This document shows positions 34,901-44,621 of a stretch of 64,000 nucleotides of DNA, in pieces. Within the stretch, counting starts at the first letter, position 1. Each line of letters opens with the position of its first letter. A program made the translations under genes and the position numbers. Below the pieces are notes generated by a model. It had not been told where the DNA came from, searched no databases, and worked only from the letters and a program-made list of their open reading frames with translations. This DNA is from Actinernus sp. WN-2022 (Eukaryota > Cnidaria > Anthozoa > Actiniaria > Actinernidae). Location of the stretch: contig JAOWCC010000655.1 of NCBI GenBank assembly GCA_030867875.1, forward strand, positions 6,363,083 through 6,427,082, in the 5' to 3' direction.

Positions 34901-35229
34901 TTACGATGAATGTAGTCGATTGTGTTACGGATGTAAATGGCAACACAACCTCCATGGCTGTGTCTGTGTTTACAGACAACAGAGTAATTTTTTATACTGT
35001 ATTCGGTTTCGTCCACGCAGTTATCCAGTCGAGTCTCATTGATAATAAGAATATCAAGATAGCTTGATGCCATATGGACACGAAGTTCGTCAATATGTTT
35101 AATTAGACTTGCTATATTTAATGCAGCTATTTTGAATCCCTTGAATTTAGGAATGCCTAAATTAGCTATATTTGAATTTGGTAGATCGGGCAATGAATGA
35201 TTAGTTCTGTCTACAAAAGTTGTTTCCAA
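31956..35229 (-). pseudogene. LINE ORF2: EEP endonuclease and reverse transcriptase, broken
   Basis: The endonuclease (35229-34525) has IAALNIASLIKH, IINETRLDN, HSHGGCVAIYIRN, WYHPPN and NVVGDFNCN, covering the catalytic N, E and D-x-N blocks; it nicks the target to prime reverse transcription. A frame change leads to a linker (34375-33674) with NKASGLDGIPVRLLKEG and WKKAKVSPIHK. RT motifs then follow: RPISVLPAVIK, an insertion at about 33199-33603, FQSGFRPLHSTVTALLD, LDLKKAFDTIDHDIL, CGIPQRSILGPLLFLIYIND and the catalytic YADDTN. A TAA follows TYA at 32733. The rest (32684-31956) carries KCLGVEIDELLSW and a complete C-terminus ending QILNNF. Confidence 0.85.
33199..33603. mobile_element. About 400-bp GC-richer insertion in the LINE reverse transcriptase
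   Basis: RT coding sequence stops after ILEKAVF and resumes at EFNQFYIYLL, so about 400 bp was added. The insert is more GC-rich than its surroundings. It holds an approximate tandem pair of about 53 bp built on CATGGACCATGGCA...GACCAGCAGT (33460-33542). On the minus strand it has two strong splice-donor strings (GGTAAGTAAC and AAGGTAAGTATAC). No clear inverted ends or target duplication could be fixed, so the element class is open. Confidence 0.55.
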
Positions 35230-35322
35230 AACCGGGTCAGTATGATTATCGTTGTTACCCCTATAGGATTCGTCAATTGAAGTACTAAATATAGAGCAGC
35301 TAGAATTGTCATTATTAGCAAT

Positions 35323-36840
35323 TCAACTGGAGTTTAGGTATTTCTCGTAGTTTTGAGCAAGTACACTAGTGCCTTTACGATTTAGATGAAGCTCTCTGCG
35401 GTTTAAACACGATATGTCAATATTATTATTATCTAAATATTCCCATCCATTGGTTCTACAAAAAGGCCTTAACATCTTATTTACCTCATTGATCTTAGCA
35501 TTAAATTCTCGATTATCGTTTCTGACCAAGAGTGCTGATATTCCGATCTTGGTGGTACTAGGTGAGTTCTGTTCGATCTGGAATGCTAGATTTACAATAC
35601 CTTCAGCTACAGTGCGTGCATCTTCATCCCTGATGTTATTAGTTCCTACATGCAACACAATTTCGTCCGGTTCTTTTCGTATGAACGGCTTGAGGGTAGT
35701 CCTCCATGTCATCAATTCTTGCTCCTGAAAAGGATTTTACAGCTACATGCCGCTCGCTGTTAGATAAATCCCGTCCCTCACCCCGTGTACATAATTAATG
35801 ATGGAATCTCCAGTGATATATACGAGCCGCTTGCCATTATTTTGTCCATTCCTCTGCGTACCATGTTGAGTATGGTCAGTTTGAGATGACTGAGTTGGAG
35901 CTAGCGCTGGCTGTGATGGATTACCAGGCGTGTTCTTTTTATTCTTCTTTTTGCTCTGCTTCTTTGGAGCAGTGTTCACATGTTTATCCATTGTTGCTAT
36001 GGACAGTGTGGTTCCTAGGTTATGACTGGTTTTATGGTTAATATTCTCAGCAGTAGAGGCAGCCGTGGGACTGTAGCTAGATGTTTGGGGTTTAGCATCT
36101 AGGAGTTGTTTACTCAGAACCTCGAGGGCTATTATCAGGCCGGAGTTCTCGCGTTTCAGTCTTTCGTTCTCAATTTGCATATCTTTGCCTTTGCTTTCAT
36201 TAGCAGTCATGGTTGGAAAGTTTTGCGCGGGAAATATAACCTTCTGTCTCAAGTCTTCGAGTTCACTTCTTAGCTTTTTGATTTCGACAAGCATTGGTTT
36301 AAAGCAATCACATGCTTGGTTTGAGCATCCACTGTCAATATTATCGTTATTAATTTCGCGATGACCAACATCCGCACAGCTATCCAAAACAATTGACAAA
36401 ATCGAGCCGTCGCCATTGTTGTTGTAGTCAATTTCACCGTCTTGTTCATCGGACTCAATTTTACTTTCCTCGCTCTCTGTACTGATTGTGGCATCCAGGA
36501 AAGTTCGAAGTAGTGCCCTGAATTCTTTAGCGGTTGAGCCCTGGACTTGCAGAGTCTTAGTACTTCTATAATATGTTAGCGTTACCGACTTTGTCTTGAT
36601 TGATAATGATCTCTCACTGTTAGTAGTTGCTAACGGCTCCGCGAAAGACAACTTTTGGACGCAGAAATCCTTTAGTTCGTCAAAAGAACCGATCCATGCG
36701 AACATTCCCCTCTTTATGTCATAAGATAGGAATTTACAGACTTCATGGGTTGCAGGGAACTCGATATCCGCCAGTTTTCTCGAATCTAAGTCGGAGCTTG
36801 TGGATGCAGCCGCCATTCCGCATGAACGCTCGTGTGCCAC
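35323..36840 (-). pseudogene. LINE ORF1 with coiled coil and SGNH-hydrolase domain
   Basis: The N-terminal part (from Met at 36840) has FLSYDIKRGMFAWIGSFDE and TKSVTLTYYRSTKTLQVQG, a globular block of unknown function seen in cnidarian LINE ORF1s. Next come an acidic linker, a coiled coil (EIKKLRSELEDLRQK and ENERLKRENSGLIIALEVL) and a basic Lys-rich segment (KKQSKKKNKKN). The SGNH hydrolase starts with YITGDSIINYVHG (block I), then suffers two compensating frameshifts near 35760-35700. It continues as EIVLHVGTNNIRDED (block III) and RRELHLNRKGTSVLAQN (block V). Such esterase domains are known in ORF1 of several LINE clades; their role is unclear. The copy is broken by the frameshifts. Confidence 0.75.
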
Positions 36841-37618
36841 TAACTTATAGACTTCAAATCACCAGATATACAAAGTTCTATCAGGGTTCCTCTTTATCCA
36901 GACATCAATGAAACCGTTAAAGTTAAAGGGACAGGGAAAGAAGAGAAACAAGAAGAGATGAGGTATGGAGCCTAACAAATCTTAATGACAAAGTGTACTT
37001 TACTTCAATAGCTAAAATTGTACATTCATTAAGAACGTTTGGTAGTTTTATATTAGACATAGACTAGAGAATGCTGCATAAAGAGGAATTTTTTCAATAG
37101 ATGACAATTGTAAATTGTCTGCTCACCAGACAATTTTTTTCAACTCTCATAAAGGAAAAAATAGCATCTGCTTAACCGAGCTCTTAATTAGTTTACAAAT
37201 ATATGCAGACAGATCACAATTTACTTGCCATATCCTGGTAAGTGATGTTGTGGAAAGTTAGATTATAGGAGGCATCGTGAATAATGTCATGATATAAAAT
37301 TACTTCATAGTAATGCTTGAGATGTATGCACAACTTTCAAACACATTTGAAATTCCCACTTTTAAACAAGGGGAAGGCATCACTCAATATTAGTGTACAA
37401 CCCAAGTGTTTGCATATTAGATTAACGTTCCTGGGAATGGGTTCATGACTGTTTGTAGAAATAAAAACCTCCTTTATTGTATTTGGATGTGCTGATTCCG
37501 AAAACGATTTAACTTGAAAGGGTTCGTGCGAGAACAGAGTACATGAACGTGGCTTCTGATCACAGTATAATTTTTCCTAGATTTTCCTTGATCTTCCAGC
37601 TCCTATTGAAACTCGCGT
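36841..37618. other. Non-coding stretch
   Basis: AT-rich with no supported gene. It should include the LINE 5' untranslated region next to 36840. A single arm of the GAAGGG...GATCA fold-back family (AGGGTTCGTGCGAGAACAGA) is seen at about 37517-37560. Confidence 0.4.
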
Positions 37619-37825
37619 ATATAATAATAATAATAGTCTTTATTGTGTCAAAAGATAAAAATACATATCTTACGTTTCATTCATAGATAAGAAAAATATT
37701 ATACGAGATGAGAATATACAATAAAAAAACTATAAAGCTAAGTTATATTTAAAAAAGTAAGCGTTGTATAAAAGAGTTCTTAAAACGGTTGGTGTTGATT
37801 TTAGGCATATAGCTGGACTTTTTTC

Positions 37826-38178
37826 TTAGATTGTATTTGATAGACTTGAAACGCGGCATGATTGACAAAAGTGGATGACCGTCCGAATTAGATACTTTTT
37901 ACAAATATTTCGATCTTGTATTTCTAAAAGTTTATACACATTAATAGGCTTAGAGGTGAATTTCCTTTTATAACATCGATCTAAAAAACACTGCACCGGA
38001 GTAAGGTCCGATTCGGAAGCACCATATACAGATAGAGCATAAGTTATGTTAGGCAGTACAATACTATTAAAAAGCAAGTCTATTTCAGATTGATTATATC
38101 CCTCTTTTCTTAAAGATCTGATAACGTACAGACACTTATTAACTTTGATAAGTTTGGTTTTTAGATGGGTAGAGTATC
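37826..38178 (-). pseudogene. RT C-terminus of the split LINE
   Basis: From the border of the BEL insertion the frame reads STHLKTKLIKVNKCLYVI and RSLRKEGYNQSEIDLLF, then LFNSIVLPNITYALSVYG and LTPVQCFLDRCYKRKFTS. This is the thumb and C-terminal region typical of this LINE family. It ends at NTI near 37826. The upstream RT lies at 42327 and above. Across the insertion the residues DSRY and STHL become contiguous when one GATAC copy is kept. Confidence 0.8.
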
Positions 38179-38610
38179 TGTGGGCGCAGAGCTTGTTCTC
38201 AGCGCTTGCAGTAGCTTCTAGTGACGAATGTTATGGTCTGAATTTTACTGGAAATTTGCACTTTAACTTACAGAAACATAAACACTTGAGCTCTTGAAAG
38301 TTCCTTGGCTTCTTTGAAGTTTCCTTCAGTTTCTTAAGTGTTCACCTAAGTATTTCCGTAAATATTTCCGGTAAAATTCAGACCATAACATTCGTCACTA
38401 GAAGCTACTGCAAGCGCTGAGAACAAGCTCTGCGCTCACAGTAAGAATTATGGCCAGTCTTGTACTGCCTAGCTACTGACTACGGAAAACGAAAAAACAA
38501 AATGGCGGCTCGCCATGTGACAAAACGTGACGTAATAACGTTCCCAGGCCGTCCCCGACAACCGTACACAGGGGTACCGGCACTGAATATATTAACTAAC
38601 GGCGGTTACA
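38179..38610 (-). repeat. 3' LTR of the BEL element, with a terminal hairpin
   Basis: In element orientation the LTR starts TGTAACCGCCGTTAG (38610) and ends GCGCCCACA (38179). A purine-rich AGGAGGGAC lies just before its start as the polypurine tract. Its last 262 bp form a fold-back: the arms 38179-about 38256 and about 38362-38440 pair through GCAGAGCTTGTTCTCAGCGC and GCGCTGAGAACAAGCTCTGC. Confidence 0.8.
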
Positions 38611-38656
38611 GTCCCTCCTGAAGTCTGATTTCACACACTGTATTTACTTAAAGTAC

Positions 38657-39498
38657 TTAATGTTCACTCAGCAACAGAACTAGCTTCTGTATAGGTCTCT
38701 CTAGCACCGAAGGGGTGCGGACTCTCTTTCCGCAGCTGGAGATGGACGAATCAGCAAGGACCAGTGACACCGTACGCACTAATCCATCCTCGTCAGGGTT
38801 GGCCTTGAGCACTCTACCAAGCTGCCACTGATTACGAGCGACGTTGTTGTCCTTAACTATCACAACATCATCGACTTCAAGATTCCGACGTGGCTTGGTC
38901 CACTTGACTCTCTCTTGTAGGCTTTGCAAGAACTCCCTTCGCCATCGCGACCAGAATTCGTTCGCTAAGTGTTGTACTCTTCTCCAGCGCTTTCTTGCAT
39001 ACTTGTCTTCTGCTGGGAACACACCAGGTGGCGGAAGAACTACCTTGCTCTTCGTGGTTAATAGGTGATTGGGTGTAAGAGGCTCGGGGTTAGCTGAACA
39101 ACTCATATCATTAACTGTGAGTGGACGGCTATTTACAATAGCCTCAGCTTCTATCATCAATGTTCGTAAACCTTCGTCGTCCAGTTGACATCTATGACGA
39201 CTGAGCAGTCCTGAGAGAACATTCCGAACTGTGCGAATCTGTTGCTCCCACACGCCGCCCATATGGCTGGCGTGGGGAACATTCATCTTAAAGACTACCC
39301 AGTCGCAGTTGCTCTTTGACATCTCCTTGTGGATTTCGTCGTGGTTCATTTCTGATAGAGCTTCGCGTAATTCGTGCCTCGCACCAACAAAGTTTGTCCC
39401 TTGATCAGAGCGTAGTTGTCTCACGGGACCACGTCTTCCAACAAAACGGCGGTAAGCATTTATAAAGGAACTTGTGTCCATGGTATTTGCGACCTCAA
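38657..39498 (-). pseudogene. BEL/Pao integrase C-terminal half
   Basis: The frame reads NTMDTSSFINAYRRFVGRR, then VRQLRSDQGTNFVGA (catalytic Asp) and HASHMGGVWEQQIRTVRNVL (the G-G-x-W-E catalytic Glu block of BEL integrases). EAIVNSRPLT and LTPNHLLT follow, and then the DUF5641-type C-terminal domain with VDDVVIVKDNNVARNQW. It ends with LVLLLSEH just before the polypurine tract. The integrase inserts element cDNA into the genome. The zinc-binding region and first catalytic residue are lost in the deletion, and the apparent start (MGAELVLI) is LTR sequence. Confidence 0.85.
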
Positions 39499-39616
39499 TG
39501 AGAACAAGCTCTGCGCCCACAGTAAGAATTATGGCCAGTCTTGTACTGCCTAACTACTGACTACGGAAAACGAAAAAAACAAAATGGCGGCTCGCCATGT
39601 GACAAAACGTGACGTA

Positions 39617-42248
39617 CAGTACCGCCTGGAACTATAGGTACATTTATCGCGAGCAAATCGCGATGAGATCGCGAGCAAATCGCGATGAGATCGCGATCAA
39701 TGACCGCGGTCTGCTCGCACCTTGCTCGCGATCTGCTCGCACCTTGCTCGCGATCTGCTCGCACTTTGCTCGCGATCTGAACGCACCGTGCTCGCGATCT
39801 GCTCGCACCGTGCTCGCGATCTGCTCGCACCGTGCTCGCGATCTGAACGCACCTTGCTCGCGATCTGAACGCACCTTGCTCGCGATGTGACCGCGATCAA
39901 CTGTGTTCGAGATGGAAATGATCGCAGTCACGTTCATCGGACATTAGATTTTACGTATACATTTACCCGAGCCCTTGCGAAACGTTTTTTACAATTTCTT
40001 CCCTTGACAAAAATACGCATTTAGGTAAAAACGAAAAGCTCAATATTACAATTTATATGTAGAAGTACTTTAGAGTAAACTGTCGCTGGTTAGAACGGAT
40101 CATAAAAGTTGACGACCATTCCTATGTTTTCGTCGAGCGAGGACGCATCACATATATTTTGAAAACAAACACGAGCACTGAGACTTCTTTGTTTCACATC
40201 TGACATCAAACCAATCGCTGCAGACCGATCTCACGGCAATTATAAACCGCAATGCCAATCACAAACTGACGAAGTGATGAAGTAAAAAACTCAAGAAGAT
40301 TCGGTGCGATCTCACGGCAAATTAACCAATAACGAATTAAAATATCTGGGTGTTCTTATTTGACAGAATGGTCTCAAACCAGTTTTTGCATTAGGTGAAA
40401 ACTGTTCAGACCGTATTTATAAATAAAATACAAACTTTCAAAGCATTTGATTCTTAGGAAGATCATTTTTGGTATGATCTCAAAGCAAAACATTGATTAT
40501 TCAAAAATGTCACACTTCTGTTCGTGCAATTTGAGACTCGGACCTCATCACCTTTCAATTCAAAATGACGGATCCTACATTAAATAAAAAGAATTCCAGA
40601 ATATTCTATTTGGTAGACGTTTATCACTTGCCAGTATTAAAAGTTGAGAAACTTTCCCGCATTATTTAACTCTGCATTCTGCAATAAAATCACATGTCCG
40701 CGAAGTTCGCGGCACTCTTGTTGTGTCAAAAACCAGACAATCAGTCGGCTAAAGTGAACAAGTTGCACCGTAAATTTGTTGTCGGTAAGTGGTCGGCCGA
40801 CAGCTTACCGACAGCTTACCGACAGCTTACCGACAGCTTACCGACAGCTTACCGACAGCTTACCGACAGCTTACCGACAGCTTACCGACAGCTTACCGAC
40901 AGCTTACCAACAGCTTACCGACAGCTTACCGACAGTACTTGACGAATGGTTTCCACAGGGAATTTTCGTCTCAAAGTAAAATCCAGCTGATAGTACAAAT
41001 GGGGAATTTTCGTCTCAAACTCAAAGTGTGCGTATGTGCGTACATACTCACTACGCTCTTGATATCACGTAGCTTTCCAATGTTAGAACGAAATTTGTCA
41101 ATAGCATATTCTTACTACGTTATAGATAGTTGGATATTGATGAAAATAGTGTACTCATTATATCTGTCTTTTCTTCTTTGCAGCATATTCTCGATTCAAA
41201 TCCGTGAATTAGTGAACCCGCGCCATCTTACCGACACAATTTTACCGACCACTTACCAACCACTTACCGACAGCTTACCAACCACTTACCGACCACTTAC
41301 CGACCACTTACCGACCACTTACCAACCACTTACCGACCACTTACCAACCACTTACCGACCACTTACCGACAACGTATTTACGGTGCAACTTGTTCACTTT
41401 AGCCCAATCAGTCTCCACGGCTGACAGTTAGTAACGCAACCCCACTCAAGACCTTTCTTTTGGTGACCCTTTGATATTTATATTTCTAACGGGACCTGAA
41501 ACAACCAAATATGTGGCTGATCAAATAATCTGCAGATCGAATTGGAATTTAGCGTGTTGGTTTTTGTGGGGGGAGGAAAACCAGAGGACCTCGGAACAAG
41601 GGCGAGATTACAATAAACTCAACTCACATGTGGCGCCGCGTGCGATAGAATATTTTGGCTAAACATCAGAGAGTTGGTCAAGACCATCCATTCGAATGTT
41701 TTGATGAACCATTAGATACAAAATGTAGTCAAGACCACCAAGGAACATTCGTTGCGGATTTGAAGACTGTAGCTTTAATTGCTACATGTGCGTAATGGCG
41801 TGATCGAGAGACCCTGCCGCTTGGCCGGATTTTTGCCGTTCATCGTATGATAACCTCTCTATCTCGAATTAATACTTGTTCCCCTGCATTGGGTTTAGGA
41901 TCCTGGATTTACACTCTTTCACTAATAAAAAGTTCAGCCCGTGGTCAAGTGGAACGTACACGTAAATTTTATAGACCCAAAAGGTTTGTGGAAATGTTCA
42001 TAAGCAGGCATTTTGTTTCCCGGCTGTAGACTGCGACTGATGATCGCAGTGAGATCGCGAGCAAGGTGCGAGCAGATCGCGAGCAAGGTGCGAGCAGATC
42101 GCGAGCAAGGTGCGAGCAAGGTGCGAGCAGATCGCGAGCATGGTGCGAGCAGATCGCGAGCAAGGTGCGAGCAGATCGCGGTCAGTACACGCAATTTGAT
42201 CGCGACTCGATCGCGATCAAATGTACCTATAGTTCCAGGCGGTACTTG
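39617..42248. mobile_element. Non-autonomous TA-target DNA transposon, CAGTACCGCC family, copy B
   Basis: Ends CAGTACCGCCTGGAACTATA and TATAGTTCCAGGCGGTACTTG (one extra T) are flanked by TA (39615-39616 and 42249-42250). Subterminal arrays of about 11- and 22-bp units made of GCTCGCGATCT and GCTCGCACCTT occupy about 39711-39890. Their reverse, GAGCAAGGTGCGAGCAGATC, occupies about 42056-42180. The interior shares a few hundred bases with copy A (GATGGAAATGATCGCAG, GACGACCATTCCTA). No transposase frame is supported. A Mutator-like element with 9-bp target copies is nested at 40747-41404. Confidence 0.85.
40747..41404. mobile_element. 658-bp Mutator-like non-autonomous element with 11-bp arrays
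   Basis: Inverted ends GGCTAAAGTGAACAAGTTGC and GCAACTTGTTCACTTTAGCC are flanked by a 9-bp duplication CAATCAGTC (40738-40746 and 41405-41413). Nine-base target copies with ends beginning GG are typical of Mutator-like elements. Just inside the left end lie about 12 tandem copies of the 11-mer CCGACAGCTTA (40797-40935). Inside the right end lie about 12 copies of the related CCGACCACTTA or CCAACCACTTA (41228-41370). Long open frames through these arrays are artefacts of an 11-bp repeat read in three phases. Confidence 0.85.
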
Positions 42249-42326
42249 TAATAACGTTCCCAGGCCGTCCCAGACAACCGTACACAGGGGTACCGGCACT
42301 GAATATATTAACTAACGGCGGTTACA

Positions 42327-43540
42327 GTATCTGCTATCCTGTTGGAAGGTGACTCCTAATATAACATGTTCTTTGCATGTAGAGATAGTTGAGATAGGTG
42401 GATAATGATCGTTATTGCCTTTCCTATAAAGCGTAAGTTCTTTGCACTTGGTAGGATTACAAGACATACTATTTTCTTCTGTCCATCGTAAGAACTGAGC
42501 TACCAAGTCACTGGAACAATCTCTATCCTGCCAGACTGGTGCGATTATAATAGAATCATCGGCATATTTAAATAGTATGGCCTGATTTTCTAAAAAGATA
42601 CGGACCGCTAACGCTGCCTTGCGTGGTGCCCTTGTTCACAGGTTTCCATTCCAATTCACAATTATTGTAGTATACTCTCTGTTTCCTATCCTTTAAGAAA
42701 TTTAAATACCAGTTAGTAATGTATGGACTAAGAGGGAATTATTTAAGTTTCTTTGCTAGTAAGTCATGCTTAACCAAGTCAAAGGCTTTATTAAAATACA
42801 TTACGAAAAGGCGTACGGCTTTACAATCAGAATTGTCTAAGGAACTGTTGATCTTATGCTGGATAGAGAGAAGGGCGTCCGTGTAATTTCCACCGCCCCT
42901 ATAAGCGAACTATGTGGGGCTGAGATTCTCTTCCACAATATCTCTGGCATGGATACGGTACACAATTTTCTCGAAAGCCCTAGCTATCACAGGGGTTATG
43001 TTTATGCTGCGATAGTTACCGTTCTCTTTGGGCAGTTCCACTTTAGGGCTCTTTCTAGGTGTATCAACGACAATGAACTACAGCAAAACAATACCCTGAA
43101 ATACAAAGAACCCTAACCTCAGAATACAATGAACTAGAGCAAAACAATACCCTGAAATACAAAGAACCCTAACCCCACAATAGAGTTGTTCATAGTCCTG
43201 AATTTCAGGACGTTGATACACCTAGAAAGGCCCCACTTTAGGCAGCGGGTTTATATTCGCCTGCTTCCAAGATGAAGGTCATGATTGAGTGGAGATTGAC
43301 AGATTCCAGATTCTGGTGACAATAGGAGTAAAAATTTATGCGTGTTCTTTCCATACCCACTACGGAATGAGATCGGGTCCAGTTGCATTTCTTTTGTGCG
43401 ATCTGAGTGAGTTCCAGACCTGCCGTTCAGTGATTTCAGGAATTTCCATCTCACTATTGATCGGCAAGGGCATAGCTCTGCATAGGTGTCGTCAAACCAA
43501 AGCTTGGCAGAATATTCATTCAATGCCAGCAAAGAGCTGC
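42327..43540 (-). pseudogene. RT core of the split LINE
   Basis: Read from 43540 down: a degraded lead, then ANINPLP joined to [14 protein letters not shown] across the 186-bp element, [18 protein letters not shown], a stop after NLSPT, and [30 protein letters not shown] follows (the fingers-palm block before the catalytic site), a frameshift near 42600, ADDSIIIAPVWQDRDC (catalytic Asp pair) and SMSCNPTKCKELTLYRKG. It runs up to the BEL border with GVTFQQDSRY. The motifs identify a LINE-type RT; stops and frameshifts show decay. Confidence 0.8.
43047..43232. mobile_element. 186-bp Mutator-like MITE inside the LINE
   Basis: Ends GGCTCTTTCTAGGTGTATCA and TGATACACCTAGAAAGGCC are inverted and flanked by the 9-bp repeat CCACTTTAG (43038-43046 and 43233-43241). 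The interior is a tandem pair of about 53 bp containing AAAACAATACCCTGAAATAC. Removing the element and one 9-bp copy restores an open RT frame. Its GGCT start is shared with the element at 40747. Confidence 0.8.
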
Positions 43541-43877
43541 TGTTAAGAGTTACTCTACAAGAGGAGTTGCGCCGCTGAGATAGTGTATCGATACCTTTCC
43601 ACCAGGCCCTACTTCATAACGCCGCTGTCATATAATTCTTCCTGTTTTCAGAAATAACATCAGATAACCGTCTGTTAATACTACGCTGGCGGTCTGCATT
43701 AAGATTGGTGGATACTCTGGGCTTTGTTTACAAGAGGAGTCATCCAGGCTGGATCGCAAGATGAAATCGAAACAGTTCTAGCCAGCATGCATCTGCTAAT
43801 ATGGCCATGGATCTTCTCCTCTAGGAGACAATACCGCCTGTTCAATATCCGTAATACCGAGCACATCATCCCAGTTT

Positions 43878-44601
43878 TCATCCGCAAATGTCTTTACGAT
43901 GTTCTCTACAATCTTGTACATAGACTTTGCTGCGTGAAGGTTTTTGTTTTGTTCCGGCTGGGAGAACAACGCCTTTGTTATCAGTTTTGATTAACATTTG
44001 GATTGGATAGCATTTGTTAAATAAGTCCGGGCGATTGGTTAAGCAGTTATCCAAACAAGCGTCACCTCTTGTAGGGAAATCGACAAGTACATTCCAGCCT
44101 GAAAGAAGCTGTAATTGACTTAATTCGAGATGATTCATATCACCACCACATACAAAAACGGTGTCGGGATGTTTTTCTAAAGTGTCGTCAATAATGTTAA
44201 TAAATATTTCATTAAGTCGCATTCCTTGTAATTGTGCCTTGGTGGATGGTAGATTCCCAAAACCAAAACCAAAACACACTGTCCCGAGGGTAATAGCAGG
44301 GTAACACAGAGCAGCTCGTAAGATTAGATTAGATTAAGATTTAAACATCCACGACAGTCAAATTGTTTCTAGTATAAATTGCTACTCCACCCTTGCTTCT
44401 TTTATCTATGCCAACCCAGTTCCTGTCCCTTCTATAAATCGAGTAATTCGGAATGTTCACTGTATTATCGGGTATATCCGGGTTTAGATGTGTTTCTGAA
44501 GCGACACAAACATCGATGTCATTATTCAGGTCAGCCTCCAATGCAACCACTGTTGTTATACGATTCTTGGTTTTGGTTAGACTACATATGTTTATAAACA
44601 T
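43878..44601 (-). pseudogene. EEP endonuclease of the split LINE
   Basis: The first block (44601-44341) reads [34 protein letters not shown] and [11 protein letters not shown], the N-terminal part of the endonuclease/exonuclease/phosphatase fold. After a short broken gap the second block (44279-43878) has [17 protein letters not shown] (G-D-x-N block) and [19 protein letters not shown] (the T-R-x-x-x-x-L-D block). These are the target-nicking endonuclease motifs of LINE ORF2. The final S-D-H block is replaced by a degraded segment ([13 protein letters not shown]). It is frameshifted between the blocks. Confidence 0.75.
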
Positions 44602-44621
44602 ACATACACTTGGGCACAGGG

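Larger units (their letters stand above)
31754..36840 (-). mobile_element. Nearly full-length two-ORF LINE (CR1/L2 type)
   Basis: Order on the minus strand: ORF1 with a C-terminal SGNH hydrolase (36840-35323), then ORF2 with EEP endonuclease and reverse transcriptase (35229-31956), then a short 3' untranslated region with AATAAA and a (TGATGA)n tail (31754-31772). The layout and microsatellite tail fit CR1/L2-group LINEs. Several frameshifts, one in-frame stop and a roughly 400-bp insertion in the RT show the copy is dead. The 5' untranslated region probably extends past 36840. Confidence 0.85.
38179..42326 (-). mobile_element. BEL/Pao LTR retrotransposon, internally deleted
   Basis: The element has TG...CA ends and a 5-bp target duplication, GATAC on the minus strand (38174-38178 and 42327-42331). 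The 3' LTR is 38179-38610. The 5' LTR (39499-42326) is split by a 2.6-kb DNA transposon and lacks its last part. Between the LTRs only the end of pol remains (integrase C-terminal half). The 5' LTR joins pol directly at CTCATTGAGGTCGC, so the primer-binding site, gag, protease, RT and the start of integrase were deleted. Confidence 0.85.
39499..42326 (-). repeat. 5' LTR of the BEL element, interrupted
   Basis: The two pieces 39499-39616 and 42249-42326 match the 3' LTR (CAGTAAGAATTATGGCCAG and CAAAATGGCGGCTCGCC on one side; ATAACGTTCCCAGGCCGTCC and CTAACGGCGGTTACA on the other), with a few substitutions. The gap between them holds a TA-target DNA transposon. The uninterrupted 3' LTR shows the empty site GTGACGTAATAACG at 38528-38541. 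The LTR's hairpin end is missing here. Confidence 0.85.
37619..44601 (-). mobile_element. Second LINE, split by a BEL/Pao element and a MITE
   Basis: Minus-strand order: endonuclease (44601-43878), linker and RT N-terminus (43870-42327), then after the BEL insertion the RT C-terminus (38178-37826) and a 3' tail with AATAAA and (TTA)n (37619-37645). Removing the BEL element plus one 5-bp target copy, and the 186-bp element plus one 9-bp copy, restores the coding sequence at both places. The copy also has frameshifts, so it was probably dead or dying when hit. Confidence 0.85.

Noticed and set aside
39561..39937. Arg/Asp/Ala-rich frames on both strands (RADREQGAS-type)
   Set aside because: They are translations of the subterminal GCTCGCGATC arrays of the CAGTACCGCC transposon; the same happens at 41934-42315 and 14400-14520.
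40797..40935. Regular array that might look like a CRISPR
   Set aside because: Units are contiguous 11-mers without spacers, lie inside inverted repeats with a 9-bp duplication, and the genome is eukaryotic.
40694..41424. Three overlapping + frames with repetitive DSLPTAYRQLT-type peptides
   Set aside because: They arise from an 11-bp tandem DNA repeat read in three phases inside a Mutator-like element; all frames are open only because the unit lacks stops.
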